Source: Paenibacillus donghaensis
GTDB taxonomy: Bacteria > Bacillota > Bacilli > Paenibacillales > Paenibacillaceae
Reading direction: 5' to 3'
DNA: 64,000 nucleotides
Assembly: GCF_002192415.1 (NCBI RefSeq)
Contig: NZ_CP021780.1
Location: 2,790,001-2,854,000, forward strand
Shown here: positions 35,148 through 43,452 of the stretch, piece by piece
Position numbering within the stretch: position 1 is the stretch's first letter
How the letters are laid out: each line of letters starts with the position of its first letter
Program-made: the position numbers and the translations under genes
Notes under the pieces: model-generated
Databases searched by the model: none
Seen by the model: only the letters and a program-made list of their open reading frames with translations
What the model was told of the DNA's origin: nothing

Positions 35148-36362
35148 ATGACGAAACATTACGTTATTGTCGGCGGCGGAGTAGCCGCCGTCCATGCCGC
35201 CAAAGCGATTCGCGATCAGGACGCAGAATCGGAAATATCGATCCTCGGGGAGGAAGACCAACTTCCCTACAACCGGATTAAGCTGACCAAAGGCCTGTTT
35301 ACCGACCTGCACAATGAGAAGGTGCTGATCAAGAAGGAAAAATGGTACCGTGATAACCGTATATCCGTAAAGACCTCGACCCGAATAGTATCTGTTCACC
35401 CGGACCGACAGCTGGTGGAGACAGACGATGGGCACAGTGTATCGTATCATAAGCTCCTGTTGTGTATGGGAGCGAGGAACCGTGCGCTTTCCATTGAGGG
35501 TGCAGGCCTGAACAATGTTCATACCCTCCGGGATATGAAGGACGCGGACAGGCTGAAAGAAAGCCTGCAGGATGGCAGCCGTGTAGCCGTAATCGGCGGG
35601 GGAGTGCAGGGGCTCGAAACGGCTTGGGCGCTGCATGAAGCAGGATACCAGGTTACGGTGATCGAAGCATCTCTCAGCCTGATGGGCAGACAGCTCGATG
35701 AGAAATCCTCACATCTGCTTAAGGAAACCCTTGATCGATCGGGTGTGAAGGTTATTCTTCAAGCAGGAGTGGCTTCTATTACAGGGACAGAGACTGTTAG
35801 CGGAATTACGCTGGACGATCAGTCTCACTATCCCTGTGACCATGTAGTCTACTCAATCGGTATCGTGCCGAATACGGTGCTCGTAAATGGCTCGACTATT
35901 CAAGTCCGAAAGGGCATTATCGTAAATGAACAAATGCAAACAAGTGACCCGAATGTGTTCGCAGCCGGTGATGTGGCTGAAATTAACGGGCATGTAGAAG
36001 GACTGTGGGGCGGAGCGATCGAGCAGGGCCGGATTGCCGGCAGCAATATGGCTGCCCATCTGACTGTTTACCGTAGAGCCGTTCCGGTTACCTTGTTTAA
36101 CGCCTTTGGCATCCCTTTATTTTCGATAGGCAACGTTGATGAACGGCATTGCGACCAGACGGTGTGCGGAGAAGAGAATGGAGGGTATACGCGCATCTAT
36201 GTGAAAGATAACACAATGGTCGGTGCGATATCCTGGCAAGGAGCAGCTGCCTCCCTGGTGTATAAAGCCGCTATCGAGCAAGGAAACGCCCTTGCAGGGA
36301 TTAATCTGGCCGGGAACAGTATCGGGGAAATCATGACTGAAGTACAATCCAGATTGAACTAA
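35148..36362 (+). CDS. NAD(P)H:rubredoxin-type FAD oxidoreductase
   Basis: The 404-residue protein has FAD motif VIVGGGVAAVHAAKAI, NAD-binding VAVIGGGVQGLETAWAL, and the second FAD motif VFAAGDVAEI, with a C-terminal rubredoxin-reductase/NorW-like domain. Gene order (16 bp after the flavodiiron gene, 28 bp before rubredoxin) supports a role in passing electrons from NAD(P)H to rubredoxin. Confidence 0.88.
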   Translation: MTKHYVIVGGGVAAVHAAKAIRDQDAESEISILGEEDQLPYNRIKLTKGLFTDLHNEKVLIKKEKWYRDNRISVKTSTRIVSVHPDRQLVETDDGHSVSYHKLLLCMGARNRALSIEGAGLNNVHTLRDMKDADRLKESLQDGSRVAVIGGGVQGLETAWALHEAGYQVTVIEASLSLMGRQLDEKSSHLLKETLDRSGVKVILQAGVASITGTETVSGITLDDQSHYPCDHVVYSIGIVPNTVLVNGSTIQVRKGIIVNEQMQTSDPNVFAAGDVAEINGHVEGLWGGAIEQGRIAGSNMAAHLTVYRRAVPVTLFNAFGIPLFSIGNVDERHCDQTVCGEENGGYTRIYVKDNTMVGAISWQGAAASLVYKAAIEQGNALAGINLAGNSIGEIMTEVQSRLN

Positions 36363-36390
36363 ACCACCAACGTTTTAGGAGATGATACTT

Positions 36391-36573
36391 ATGAACAAAT
36401 ACATCTGTCAACCATGCGGCTATATCTATGATCCGGCAGTAGGCGATCCCGATGAGGATGTGGCTGCAGGCACGGCATTTGCAGACTTGCCTGAAGATTG
36501 GGTATGTCCGGTCTGTGGTGAGGATACAAGCCACTTCGTGCCGGTTGAGGACAAAAAATCTACTGTATCCTAA
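36391..36573 (+). CDS. Rubredoxin
   Basis: The 60-residue protein has two C-x-x-C knuckles (CQPCGY and CPVCG) flanking the usual [12 protein letters not shown] and LPEDWVCP motifs, all typical of rubredoxin. It starts at the ATG at 36391 with TAGGAG upstream; an in-frame ATG 9 bp earlier abuts the RBS. It is the electron carrier between the reductase and the flavodiiron protein. Confidence 0.95.
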   Translation: MNKYICQPCGYIYDPAVGDPDEDVAAGTAFADLPEDWVCPVCGEDTSHFVPVEDKKSTVS

Positions 36574-36621
36574 AGGCAAGCAGGAGTTATACAAAAAAAC
36601 GAACATCAGGGGGGGACAGAT

Positions 36622-37332
36622 ATGAATGAGTATTCCTGCCAAAACGCCGCAGAACCTTGTACCCGCAAGGTGCCGATTTTCGCTACGTTGAGCGATGACG
36701 ATCTCTCCCGGATCAGCGTCATGATCAAGCACCGTAAGCTTACCAAAGGTCAGCCGTTAATTCTGGAAGGGGCACCGTCGGATACGCTGTACATCATTCA
36801 GCGGGGACATGTTAAATTATCCAAAATGACTCCCGAAGGTAAAGAACAAATTTTGCACATCTTGACGAACGGGGATTTTTTCGGGGAACTGAGCATTTTT
36901 AACAGCGACGAGCTTAGCAACTTCAGTGCTTATGCTCTGAAAGAAACTAACATTTGCATGCTGACCCGAACCGATATGGAGCAGTTGATGACGGATAATC
37001 CTGATATTTCGCTCAGGCTGCTGAAGAGTGTGACCAAAAGACTGGCCCACACGGAAAATCTGGCGCAAAGCCTGGCGACTAAAGATCCCGAAATACGGAT
37101 TGCTTATATGATCATGGAACTCAGCGACAAATACGGCAAGCTGCGCGGCGGTCGTATTCATATTGACCTTCCCCTGTCTCGGGAAGAACTGGCCAATTAT
37201 GTTGGGGTCACCCGGGAAACTATTAGCAGAAAATTTTCAAGGTTTGAGGATTCGGGACTAATCGAGCTGATCGGAAACAAGCAGATGGTTCTTATTGATC
37301 CGGCCGGTGTGGAGAAGTATATGGGGTTTTAG
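36622..37332 (+). CDS. Crp/Fnr-family regulator with N-terminal cysteine pair
   Basis: The 236-residue protein has a cyclic-nucleotide-binding-like beta roll (~20-140: GDFFGELSIF) and a C-terminal HTH (LSREELANYVGVTRETISRKFSRFE). Two cysteines near the start (SCQNAAEPC, Cys6 and Cys13) and Cys113 could sense redox state or bind a cofactor. It is last in the flavodiiron operon and so probably responds to oxygen or NO, but its DNA target is not evident here. Confidence 0.85.
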   Translation: MNEYSCQNAAEPCTRKVPIFATLSDDDLSRISVMIKHRKLTKGQPLILEGAPSDTLYIIQRGHVKLSKMTPEGKEQILHILTNGDFFGELSIFNSDELSNFSAYALKETNICMLTRTDMEQLMTDNPDISLRLLKSVTKRLAHTENLAQSLATKDPEIRIAYMIMELSDKYGKLRGGRIHIDLPLSREELANYVGVTRETISRKFSRFEDSGLIELIGNKQMVLIDPAGVEKYMGF

Positions 37333-37341
37333 ATAATAATT

Positions 37342-37388
37342 AAGCGGCATTTCTACCATCAGGTTATCATGGGGAAATGCCGCTTTTT
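37342..37388 (+). terminator. Terminator after the Crp/Fnr gene
   Basis: AAGCGGCATTTC / GAAATGCCGCTT is a 12-bp stem with a ~20-nt loop and a T run. It also faces the end of hmp. Confidence 0.8.
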
Positions 37389-37432
37389 AATACTATAACA
37401 AAGTAGGAGCCGGAGTGATTTAACTCACGGCT

Positions 37433-38614
37433 CTAGTTGTTGTCCAATTGCAAGGCCGGGCCAAAAAACTCATAATGAATTTGTTCTTCTTTCATTCCGA
37501 GCGCGCGTAATTCACGAATCATGGCTTCCATAAAAGGTACCGGGCCGCAAACATAAGCATCACCGGTAATGTCTACATACGCCTTTAGTACTTCACCTGT
37601 AATCACGCCATCCGGGCCGCCTGAATAGAAGGTTTTGGTTTTAACATTGCTCATAGCAGCTGCATGCTTCTCGACAGCATCACGGAAAGCGGCTAGTGCT
37701 TCATTCCGCGCAGAATGCAGGAATACAGTCGGCCGGTCCGGTGTTGTTGCCGCAACGGTTTCGAACATGCTCATCATCGGCGTTATGCCTACACCACCAG
37801 AGATAAAGGCCACTGGCGTATCTTTGGTAGCATCAAGCAAAAATTCACCGGCTGGGGCGCTAACTTCAATGGTAGCTCCTTCATCAACCTGCTTGTGAAG
37901 ATAAATGGAGACGACGCCATTCGGATCATTATCTGCTTCGCGTTTCACGGAAATGCGGAATTCATCCGCTTTTGGCGCCTGCGAAAGGCTGTACTGGCGG
38001 ATCATCGTATACTTCTCGCCCGGTATCAAGACACGCACAGAGATATACTGACCTGGTTTGTAATGGGGTACATTTGAACCGTCAGCCGGTTTTAGATAGA
38101 ACGATGTAATGTTGTCGCTCTCTTGTACTTTGCGCGCAACAGTGAACGGTTTGAAGAAGTTCCAACCATTTTCCTGTTCCCGAGCTTCCTTATACATGCT
38201 GTCTTCAACACCGATAAAGGCATCTGCGATAACACCGTATGCTTCTTCCCAAGCCTTAAGAATGTCATCCGTTGCGGCATCACCCAGCACTTCCTTGATT
38301 GCTTTCAGCAAAAATTCGCCGACAATCGGGTACTGCTCAGGTTTAATGCCGAGACTGACATGCTTGTGTGCAATTTGTACAACCGCAGGCAGAATATTCT
38401 CAAGGTTGTCAATGTGGACTGCCGCCGCGTACACCGCATTGGCGAGTGCAGCCTGCTGGCGGCCTTGCGCTTGGTTGGCATGGTTGAATACATTTAGAAG
38501 TTCTGGGTGGGCGTTGAACAAATTCCGGTAAAACACCGATGTGATGGCTGTGCCGTGTTCTGCTAAGACTGGTGCTGTGGATTTGACAATGTCCCGAGTT
38601 TGCTGTGATAAAAT
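37433..38614 (-). CDS. hmp: Flavohaemoglobin (NO dioxygenase)
   Basis: The 393-residue protein has a globin domain (~1-140, including SVFYRNLFNAHPELLNVFN and the proximal His in AHKHVSLGI), FAD-binding RQYSLS and NAD-binding ISGGVGITPMMSM, ending YEFFGPALQLDNN. No ATG fits. ATT at 38614-38612 follows GAGAGGAG by 9 nt and gives the expected LSQQTRDIVKSTAPVLAEHG. The nearest conventional start (GTG at 38536) would remove the first globin helix. It converts NO and O2 to nitrate, and an NsrR-like site precedes it. Confidence 0.88.
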   Translation of the reverse strand: MLSQQTRDIVKSTAPVLAEHGTAITSVFYRNLFNAHPELLNVFNHANQAQGRQQAALANAVYAAAVHIDNLENILPAVVQIAHKHVSLGIKPEQYPIVGEFLLKAIKEVLGDAATDDILKAWEEAYGVIADAFIGVEDSMYKEAREQENGWNFFKPFTVARKVQESDNITSFYLKPADGSNVPHYKPGQYISVRVLIPGEKYTMIRQYSLSQAPKADEFRISVKREADNDPNGVVSIYLHKQVDEGATIEVSAPAGEFLLDATKDTPVAFISGGVGITPMMSMFETVAATTPDRPTVFLHSARNEALAAFRDAVEKHAAAMSNVKTKTFYSGGPDGVITGEVLKAYVDITGDAYVCGPVPFMEAMIRELRALGMKEEQIHYEFFGPALQLDNN

Positions 38615-38669
38615 AACGATCCACTCCTCTCAATTATTACAAATTTAATATATACTCTTTTTAAATTAA

Positions 38670-38692
38670 AAGATATATTTAAAATACCACTT
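38670..38692. promoter_or_regulatory. NsrR-like site between hmp and nsrR
   Basis: AAGATATATTT-A-AAATACCACTT resembles the NsrR palindrome (AAGATGYATTT-N-AAATRCATCTT) with about three mismatches. Its place in the divergent hmp/nsrR promoter region fits established NsrR control of hmp. Confidence 0.5.
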
Positions 38693-38767
38693 TAACAAAA
38701 CGGACAATATATATGATATTATTTGCAATAAAGATCACTTACTATACCTGCAAATCGGAGGGAAATT

Positions 38768-39231
38768 ATGAGGCTTACGTTGTACACAGATTTTTCTTTG
38801 CGAATCCTCCTCTATCTTGGAACAAAACAGCGAAGTGAGCTGTCAACCATACAAGACATTTCGAACGCTTATCATATCTCCAAAAATCATTTGATGAAGG
38901 TCTCGCACGAATTAGGAAAGGCGGGATACATTGAAACTGTAAGAGGAAGGGGGGAGGGATACGGCTTGCTCTGGCTCCTGAAGAGATTAACATCGGGGAG
39001 GTCGTACGCCGCATGGAAGACGACTTCTATCTTGTCGAATGTTTCAATCCTTCAGGCGGCAGCTGTCCGATCTCCCCGGTATGTGGACTTAAAGGAGCGC
39101 TTGGCAGAGCACTACAAGCCTATCTGCAGGTGCTAAACGAATACACGCTGCAGGATTTATTAATCAACAAAGATGACTTGCGTGCTATTCTGCAGCAGCA
39201 AAATAAGGTCACGCCTCCTCAAACAACTTAA
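38768..39231 (+). pseudogene. nsrR: nsrR (Rrf2-family NO sensor) with a one-base frameshift
   Basis: The first frame gives MRLTLYTDFSLRILLYLG...NHLMKVSHELGKAGYIETVRGRG, the Rrf2 winged helix. After a G6 run at 38949-38954 it moves out of frame. The rest of NsrR (PEEINIGEVVRRMEDDFYLV, then the Fe-S ligands C-x8-C-x5-C in CFNPSGGSCPISPVC, to NKVTPPQTT) continues in another frame to 39231. Adding one G to the run restores one ~154-residue ORF. This could be a true mutation, a phase-variable tract or a sequence error. Confidence 0.8.
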
Positions 39232-39262
39232 AACTTAATTCATGTCTATTATAATGACGGCT

Positions 39263-40279
39263 CTATTCCCTCTTTAAGATTGCCGTCGTATGCTTCAACA
39301 TTCGATTCATGAGATTTCGCCGCCCCGTTTTTAAATCAACGACGCCCGTCTTTAACTCATCCCGGATAGGGATGACCTCTGTAATTCTGCTACCGCTTGT
39401 CATTCTTCGATCTACGCAAGTCGGGATGTAATCGATATTAGTTATACTCGTGTTTCCTTTTTGATCCTTTTTGATTTTAAGTGTAAGGATGATTCCGCTT
39501 TGTGTATAAGGATTATTCTTTAGTTTAGTCGATACAAAGTTACCCAACGAATAAATAACGAATTGTGTCTTTCCCCGAACCGCTAACGGTTGAAGAACAT
39601 GCGGGTGAGATCCCAGTATGATGTTGGCGCCATTTTTAAAGAAGAGGTTTACCAGCTGCTTTTGCCTTTTATTTGGAGTGTACCGATATTCGTTTCCGAA
39701 ATGCATATAAAGCAAGACCAGATCGACCTTCTTTTTTAAATCTCGAATCTCTCGAATGATTTTATCGGTTTCTATCCGATTGACCAGCCATGGCTGACTC
39801 GCCGGTACGGGTATCCGGTTAGTTCCTGACGTGTAGGAGAGGATTCCGATCGTAATCCCTTTTACGTTTTGGATAAGAGCTTTCTTGGATTCCTGGAATG
39901 ACTTAGCTGTACCGGTATGGCCGATTCCATTACGGTCCAGCACGCGTAACGTCCGCATCAGACCCGAAGCACCATAATCCATGCAGTGATTGTTCGCCGT
40001 TACTAATACGTCGAATCCGGCTTTCTTAAGCGCCGGTGCCAGTTCGTCCGGGCACTTGAATATCGGACCGCCAGATCGCAGACTTTTCCGGGATTCCCGG
40101 TCGCTGCCGGCAAAGGTAGTTTCGAGATTCCCGATCGTCAAATCGGCCTGCTTCAGATAAGGAGCCACTCTTGCGAACAGGGTGTCGAACGAATAGCTTC
40201 CGTCAGGCTGTTTAGCATCCGAAATAATATAACGTTTGACCATAAGGTCTCCCACAGCAGCTATTTGTATTTCCGTCAT
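39263..40279 (-). CDS. CapA-family metallophosphatase-like protein
   Basis: The 338-residue protein starts at the ATG at 40279, 7 nt after AAGGTGG; an upstream ATG (40306) lacks an RBS. Conserved motifs are AAVGDLMV, IGNLETTFAG, VTANNHCMDYG, YMHFGNEYRYTPN, GSHPHVLQPL and YSLGNFV, all of the PGA_cap (CapA) metallophosphatase fold. There is no signal peptide or membrane anchor, unlike poly-gamma-glutamate CapA proteins, so a cytoplasmic role is likely. The physiological substrate is unknown. Confidence 0.8.
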   Translation of the reverse strand: MTEIQIAAVGDLMVKRYIISDAKQPDGSYSFDTLFARVAPYLKQADLTIGNLETTFAGSDRESRKSLRSGGPIFKCPDELAPALKKAGFDVLVTANNHCMDYGASGLMRTLRVLDRNGIGHTGTAKSFQESKKALIQNVKGITIGILSYTSGTNRIPVPASQPWLVNRIETDKIIREIRDLKKKVDLVLLYMHFGNEYRYTPNKRQKQLVNLFFKNGANIILGSHPHVLQPLAVRGKTQFVIYSLGNFVSTKLKNNPYTQSGIILTLKIKKDQKGNTSITNIDYIPTCVDRRMTSGSRITEVIPIRDELKTGVVDLKTGRRNLMNRMLKHTTAILKRE

Positions 40280-40403
40280 CGTTATCCACCTTTTTGTCGT
40301 TTTCATTAGAATATGGCGGAAAGGTGATATGGGTTATTCTTTCTTATTTTGTGTTCTGATTTTGAAAAAAAGTATGGGAAATAAAGGGTTGATTTTAGTG
40401 TTT

Positions 40404-40431
40404 GTTTAGTATTATAATTTTAATACTAAAC
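40404..40431. promoter_or_regulatory. Operator/promoter of the PadR-MFS operon
   Basis: The perfect 10-bp inverted repeat GTTTAGTATT / AATACTAAAC with an 8-bp spacer overlaps a TATAAT (40413-40418). It is a likely autorepressor site for the PadR protein. Confidence 0.65.
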
Positions 40432-40453
40432 GTATACTATTGGAGGAATAAGG

Positions 40454-41005
40454 ATGACGAGAATGATGATTCTGGGGCTGCTCAATAAATTTGGCTCCAT
40501 GTCCGGTTATGAAATTCAGCAGATGCTGCAATCTTCCCAGACGGAGATGTGGGCTTATGTTCAACCCGCATCCATCTATCACGCACTGCGCAAACTGCAG
40601 CAGGAAGGCAAGATTATCCTGGAGACGGTGGAGCATACCGGCTTTCGTGCCAAGGCAATATACAAAATCGCGGAGGATGGTGTAATCGAGCTTCAACAGC
40701 TAGTGGAGCAGGCTTTGGCCAAATCCTCTGTAGTCTTTCCGGCCAAACTGTACACGGCGTTGACTTTTATGGATGAACTGCCGGCTGCGGTGACTGTGGT
40801 TGCCCTTAAGGCGCAGGAGCAGGAGATGGCAGCAGTAATGGCTGCGATGAAGCATGGAGAGGAAATGAAAGCCGAGGCCGGGGCCATGACAGTTCAGGCG
40901 GCCGCCGTATTCAGCAACATTTATGCGCAGGTGGAGCTGCAGCTTGAGTTTGTCCGGAATTTGATCCGTGATCTTGAGGCCGAGAGGGAGGAGGGGCAAG
41001 CTTGA
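40454..41005 (+). CDS. PadR-family transcriptional regulator
   Basis: The 183-residue protein has an N-terminal PadR winged helix (MILGLLNKFGSMSGYEIQQML...SIYHALRKLQQEGKI) and a C-terminal helical dimerisation domain (PadR C2 type). GGAGGAAT precedes the ATG. The stop overlaps the TTG start of the MFS gene, a usual repressor/efflux pair. Confidence 0.87.
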   Translation: MTRMMILGLLNKFGSMSGYEIQQMLQSSQTEMWAYVQPASIYHALRKLQQEGKIILETVEHTGFRAKAIYKIAEDGVIELQQLVEQALAKSSVVFPAKLYTALTFMDELPAAVTVVALKAQEQEMAAVMAAMKHGEEMKAEAGAMTVQAAAVFSNIYAQVELQLEFVRNLIRDLEAEREEGQA

Positions 41006-42207
41006 GCATGCAGGAAATATTGCCAAAGCAGCGGAAGGCTGCGCTGCTGGTTGTAGCACTTGCCGTTTTTACCGACATGATGATCTATGGTATTGTCGTC
41101 CCGATCCTGCCCCAGTACAGCGCCTCCCTGGGGGCCAATCCCACGCAGATCGGCCTCTTGTTTGGTAGCTACGGCCTTGCGCTCTTGCTGGCTTCCCCGC
41201 TGTTCGGAATGCTGTCCGACCGGATCGGCCGCAAAGGCCCGCTGCTATGGGGACTGCTCGGCCTGGCGGCAACCACCTTGCTGTTTCTGCTGGCCGATTC
41301 CTTCTGGCCGCTGGTGGCGGCAAGGGCGCTGCAAGGTGTTTCCGCAGCGGCCACCTGGACCGCAGGGCTGGCCTTGATCGCCGACCTGTACCCTGCAGCT
41401 GAGCGGGGCAAAGCCATGGGGCTGGCGTTATCCGGCCAGGCCGCCGGGACCTTGCTTGGACCTGCCGCCGGAGGCTGGCTATACCAGTGGGGCGGTTATG
41501 CCGCACCCTTCATCTTTGTGGCCGGGCTTACCCTGGCGGACGCCGTGCTGCGGATCGTGCTGCTGCGCAAGGTGCCCGATGTAGTGCAAACCGAGCCGCA
41601 CCGGCTGGGGGGCATTCTGCGCAGCCGTTCCCTGCTGCTTGTCTTCGGGGTAGTTATTCTCGGTTCGTCCATTCCGGCGGTGCTGGAGCCCACACTGCCG
41701 CTGCGGCTGAAAGAGGTGTTCGGACTCTCCCCCGGGGGGATTGGCCTGCTGTTCATGATTCCGACTGCCGCGTACGGACTTATCGCCCCCTTTGCCGGAT
41801 CACTGTCAGGCAAAATCGGAAATTTCCCGCTGATCCGCGTAGGTTTGGCCATTACCGCGGTGGCCCTGCCGCTTAATGCCCTCGGGGCCAGCTTGTGGCT
41901 GCAGGCTCTCACTTTGGCGATGCTCGGCATCGGCATGGGCACGATCCTGTCCCCGTCGCTGCCCGAGCTTGCGTTAGCCGCCGAGCAAAGCGGCGTGCGA
42001 TCTTACGGTGTTGTCTTCTCCGTATACAACACCGCTTATTCGGCAGGCATGATGGTCGGGCCGTTAATGGCCGGTTTACTGACCGACTATTTTGGAATAC
42101 AAAGCGCGTATATCGCTGTCGGCATTATCCTGCTTGCTTATTTGCTGTTGACTGTTCTGCAAGCTAGCGGCACCAGGGCCGCGAAGAGTGCCCGGGAGGC
42201 TGAATAA
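41002..42207 (+). CDS. MFS drug efflux transporter
   Basis: The 401-residue protein has twelve hydrophobic segments, motif A GMLSDRIGRKGPLLWG and motif C-like GPAAGGWLYQWGG, close to the TetA-like DHA1 group. The start is TTG at 41002 overlapping the padR stop, with GGGAGGAGGGG upstream; the ATG at 41008 is the alternative. Substrate unknown. GC is visibly higher than its neighbours. Confidence 0.85.
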   Translation: MSMQEILPKQRKAALLVVALAVFTDMMIYGIVVPILPQYSASLGANPTQIGLLFGSYGLALLLASPLFGMLSDRIGRKGPLLWGLLGLAATTLLFLLADSFWPLVAARALQGVSAAATWTAGLALIADLYPAAERGKAMGLALSGQAAGTLLGPAAGGWLYQWGGYAAPFIFVAGLTLADAVLRIVLLRKVPDVVQTEPHRLGGILRSRSLLLVFGVVILGSSIPAVLEPTLPLRLKEVFGLSPGGIGLLFMIPTAAYGLIAPFAGSLSGKIGNFPLIRVGLAITAVALPLNALGASLWLQALTLAMLGIGMGTILSPSLPELALAAEQSGVRSYGVVFSVYNTAYSAGMMVGPLMAGLLTDYFGIQSAYIAVGIILLAYLLLTVLQASGTRAAKSAREAE

Positions 42208-42298
42208 TATTTGCTGAAGGAAATATCTTCTTGTCTACTTTTCACAATAAACTTGGTATGGTAGGGGGATAGCTATACATATGAGGTGATGAGATATC

Positions 42299-43180
42299 AT
42301 GATAAAGAAACACTGTTTGTTCTGCGATCAGATTGTCCCGATTACACCGGAAGGCGATTACGATAGATATATGGGCTGCTCCTGTTCACCCGGTGCGTTC
42401 TATAGCCTGCTGAGAGACAGCTACGAACCCATACTTTCGTTCTCCCACCAACAGAAACGCGACATGCTCCATGTGGTATCGGCTTATATCCGGGAGCAGA
42501 CAGATGGTGATGAGAAGGTCATTCTATCCGTCAGCGATTTGGATTCCATTGTGAATTCTCCGACTATTCCTGTGACTATTGAAGATAAAGGAAACCGTCT
42601 GCTGCAATATTTGTACAGACATTCCGAAGGCCCGGGGGAGCCGGTGGTCATTCATCCACTCTCCAGCAGCTATAACCTGACGTACTCTCCCAATCTGCAA
42701 GAGCTGGTCTATATCATCGATAAGCTGAGAACCGAGCAGTTGCTCATCAGGGAAGGGATGACCTTTAAGCTTACGGAACAAGGATGGAGCGAAGCCGCTG
42801 CAACAGCCGGAGGCAAAAAATTAAAGCCATGCGTCGTTCTCCTCCCGGATGAGGAGGAATTGCGTACGGAATGGCTGGAAAAGCTGTTGCCTAAAATCGA
42901 ACAATATGGTTATCTGCCGCGCTTGCTTGCACATACGAGCGAAAAGTATTCTTTGGAGCCTATCGCGGACAGTAAACTGATAATCGCGGATGTAACCGGT
43001 CAATCCCCTGAGGTGTATTTTGCGGCGGGATATGCCCTCGGTTTGAACATCCCGGTGATCTGGACTGTGAACAGCAGCGATGCCGATAAACTTTGGGTCC
43101 ACCTAAAAGAGATCCGTCCCATGGTTTGGGATACAGCTGAAGAACTGGCAGTATTACTCCTGCAGAGGTTGAGTTTATAG
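42299..43180 (+). CDS. Zinc-ribbon protein with a deoxyribosyltransferase/TIR-like C-terminal domain
   Basis: The 293-residue protein starts with a zinc-knuckle-like segment (C-x2-C at residues 6-9 in HCLFCDQ, then GCSC). A middle region (~100-170) resembles a winged helix (LQYLYRHSE, ELVYIIDKLRTEQLLI). The C-terminal domain (~180-293) has SKLIIADVTGQSPEVYFAAGYALGLNIPVIWTV, the pattern of nucleoside 2-deoxyribosyltransferase-like and related TIR/NADase-like folds, with a possible Glu/Asp catalytic position. No signal peptide. RBS GAGGTGAT. The function is not known to me; such C-terminal domains occur in immune effectors and in nucleoside metabolism. Confidence 0.65.
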   Translation: MIKKHCLFCDQIVPITPEGDYDRYMGCSCSPGAFYSLLRDSYEPILSFSHQQKRDMLHVVSAYIREQTDGDEKVILSVSDLDSIVNSPTIPVTIEDKGNRLLQYLYRHSEGPGEPVVIHPLSSSYNLTYSPNLQELVYIIDKLRTEQLLIREGMTFKLTEQGWSEAAATAGGKKLKPCVVLLPDEEELRTEWLEKLLPKIEQYGYLPRLLAHTSEKYSLEPIADSKLIIADVTGQSPEVYFAAGYALGLNIPVIWTVNSSDADKLWVHLKEIRPMVWDTAEELAVLLLQRLSL

Positions 43181-43400
43181 AAGAGTTCAGGAGATGTACA
43201 ACCGGGATGCGTTCTCTTCCAGGCACACCTCGATATCTTCGAACAAGAGAACCTAACCTGCTTAATTTGGCCTCTGGTAAGTCGAGCATTTCATATATTT
43301 TGGATAAAGCAGACTGTTCAACTTTTTGGCGGCAATAAAACTTTGGTCTACGTTTCTTTCGTCAAGCACTGATTTCGGTTTTGAGCCTAAAAGAGTATTA

Positions 43401-43442
43401 TAAATAAGAGGCGTCTCTCCAGAGGAGGACGCCTCTTATTTA
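43401..43442. terminator. Bidirectional terminator after the sugar importer operon
   Basis: TAAATAAGAGGCGTC / GACGCCTCTTATTTA form a perfect 15-bp stem with a 12-nt loop. The 43181-43400 gap before it has no clear gene. Confidence 0.85.
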
Positions 43443-43452
43443 TAGTTAGCTC

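Noticed and set aside
43181..43400. Minus-strand protein-like stretches (VLDERNVDQSFIAAKKL, LSRLGSLVRRYRGVPGRER) in the gap after the zinc-ribbon gene
   Set aside because: The pieces are in different frames and overlap the end of a real gene. They may be a gene relic, but no family could be recognised.
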